Assembly (NCBI GenBank): GCA_001774505.1
Contig: MFAF01000066.1
Span: 1-6,583, forward strand
Length of the DNA: 6,583 bases
Source: Candidatus Coatesbacteria bacterium RBG_13_66_14
GTDB taxonomy: Bacteria > RBG-13-66-14
Direction: 5' to 3'
Each line of letters starts with the position of its first letter. The first letter of the stretch is position 1. Position numbers and translations under genes: made by a program. The notes under the pieces were generated by a model, which did not search any database, was not told where the DNA came from, and saw only the letters and a program-made list of their open reading frames with translations. Of this stretch, positions 6,241 through 6,583 are shown piece by piece.

Positions 6241-6259
6241 GCGCCGGGGTTGGTAGACT
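6231..6259 (+). promoter_or_regulatory. Candidate promoter for the right-edge gene, placing the transcript start at its GTG codon
   Basis: TTGTCG (6231-6236) and TAGACT (6254-6259) are 17 bp apart, matching four and three to four consensus bases. The expected transcript start, six to seven bases after the -10, is 6266-6267, the first base of the GTG start codon. This would give a leaderless mRNA. Confidence 0.45.
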
Positions 6260-6266
6260 AGGGAAC

Positions 6267-6583
6267 GTGGAGATCGGACCGGAAAACGTCGCCAGCCGGA
6301 TGGCCCGTCCCCTCGAGGCCCTCGAGCGGAGCGGATACGCCCTGGCCGACCGGATGCCGGACCTGGGGGCGCGGCTCCTGGGCTGGCTGGACGAGCTGGA
6401 ATCGGACTCCGGGGCCCTGGGGCGTTGCCGGGAGCTCGCCCTCGGCCTGGATTCCCTGCCCTCCGATAAGCGGGCGGACCGCCTGCGAGAATTCACCCGG
6501 GAATGGCGCGGATATCTCAAGCAAAAGGCGTGCCCGCAACCGCCCGAGGCCCCGCTGCCGAAGGAGGGGTGGGGTCTGGACGA
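6267..6583 (+). CDS. N-terminal part of a helical protein, cut by window edge; possibly RecG with N-terminal extension
   Basis: The frame is open from 6216 to the window end and gives 105 residues from GTG 6267. The sequence is rich in Leu, Arg and Glu and looks like a bundle of amphipathic helices: about 8-22 (ARPLEALERSG), 33-46 (LGARLLGWLDELES), 51-62 and 67-87 (ADRLREFTREWRGYLKQ). A proline-rich linker (90-98) ends in KEGWGLD. There is no signal peptide. This pattern resembles the helical extension before the wedge domain of RecG fork-reversal helicases in Thermotoga and other deep lineages, where a linker leads into a VGP motif; that motif, if present, lies beyond the edge. The RecG idea is a weak inference. 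Other starts in frame are TTG 6231 and ATG 6300. GTG is preferred because the candidate promoter would start transcription there and because only a poorly spaced AGGGA lies upstream. Confidence 0.6.
   Translation, partial: MEIGPENVASRMARPLEALERSGYALADRMPDLGARLLGWLDELESDSGALGRCRELALGLDSLPSDKRADRLREFTREWRGYLKQKACPQPPEAPLPKEGWGLD

Overview
The window is a GC-rich bacterial chromosome segment holding five protein-coding genes, two of them cut by the window edges. I see no RNA genes, mobile elements, CRISPR arrays or pseudogenes. The organism cannot be named from sequence alone. An exported clostripain-type protease that ends in a FlgD/Por-type C-terminal sorting-like domain, together with a GC-rich genome, suggests a didermic bacterium of the FCB group or an allied candidate phylum. 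That is an inference with low confidence.

Layout from left to right: (1) 1-1531, minus strand: the first 510 residues of PriA, the replication-restart helicase, running off the left edge. (2) 1560-1614: two overlapping divergent sigma70-type promoters, one for priA and one for the next gene. (3) 1627-2721, plus strand: an unrecognised protein with one membrane anchor and TPR-like repeats, followed by a strong intrinsic terminator at 2756-2785. (4) 2851-3360, minus strand: a stand-alone NYN (LabA/DUF88-type) putative nuclease with its own promoter (3407-3435) and a hairpin terminator (2806-2837) that faces the terminator of gene 3. (5) 3478-3572: an intergenic stretch with two strong hairpins lying between tandem minus-strand genes. 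(6) 3588-6110, minus strand: a secreted multidomain C11 (clostripain-family) cysteine protease. (7) 6179-6259: a second divergent promoter region with an 8-bp inverted repeat that touches both promoters, and a perfect DnaA-box 9-mer at the protease transcription start. (8) 6267-6583, plus strand: the start of an alpha-helical protein cut by the right edge, possibly the N-terminal extension of RecG.

Each complete gene seems to be its own transcription unit: candidate promoters precede all five genes, every candidate pair of -35 and -10 hexamers is separated by exactly 17 bp, and hairpin terminators lie between units. I see no evidence that the genes form one pathway. The most interesting material is regulatory: two compact divergent promoter regions, a probable leaderless GTG start, and a complex palindromic intergenic element. 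I did not find a convincing new multi-gene system.
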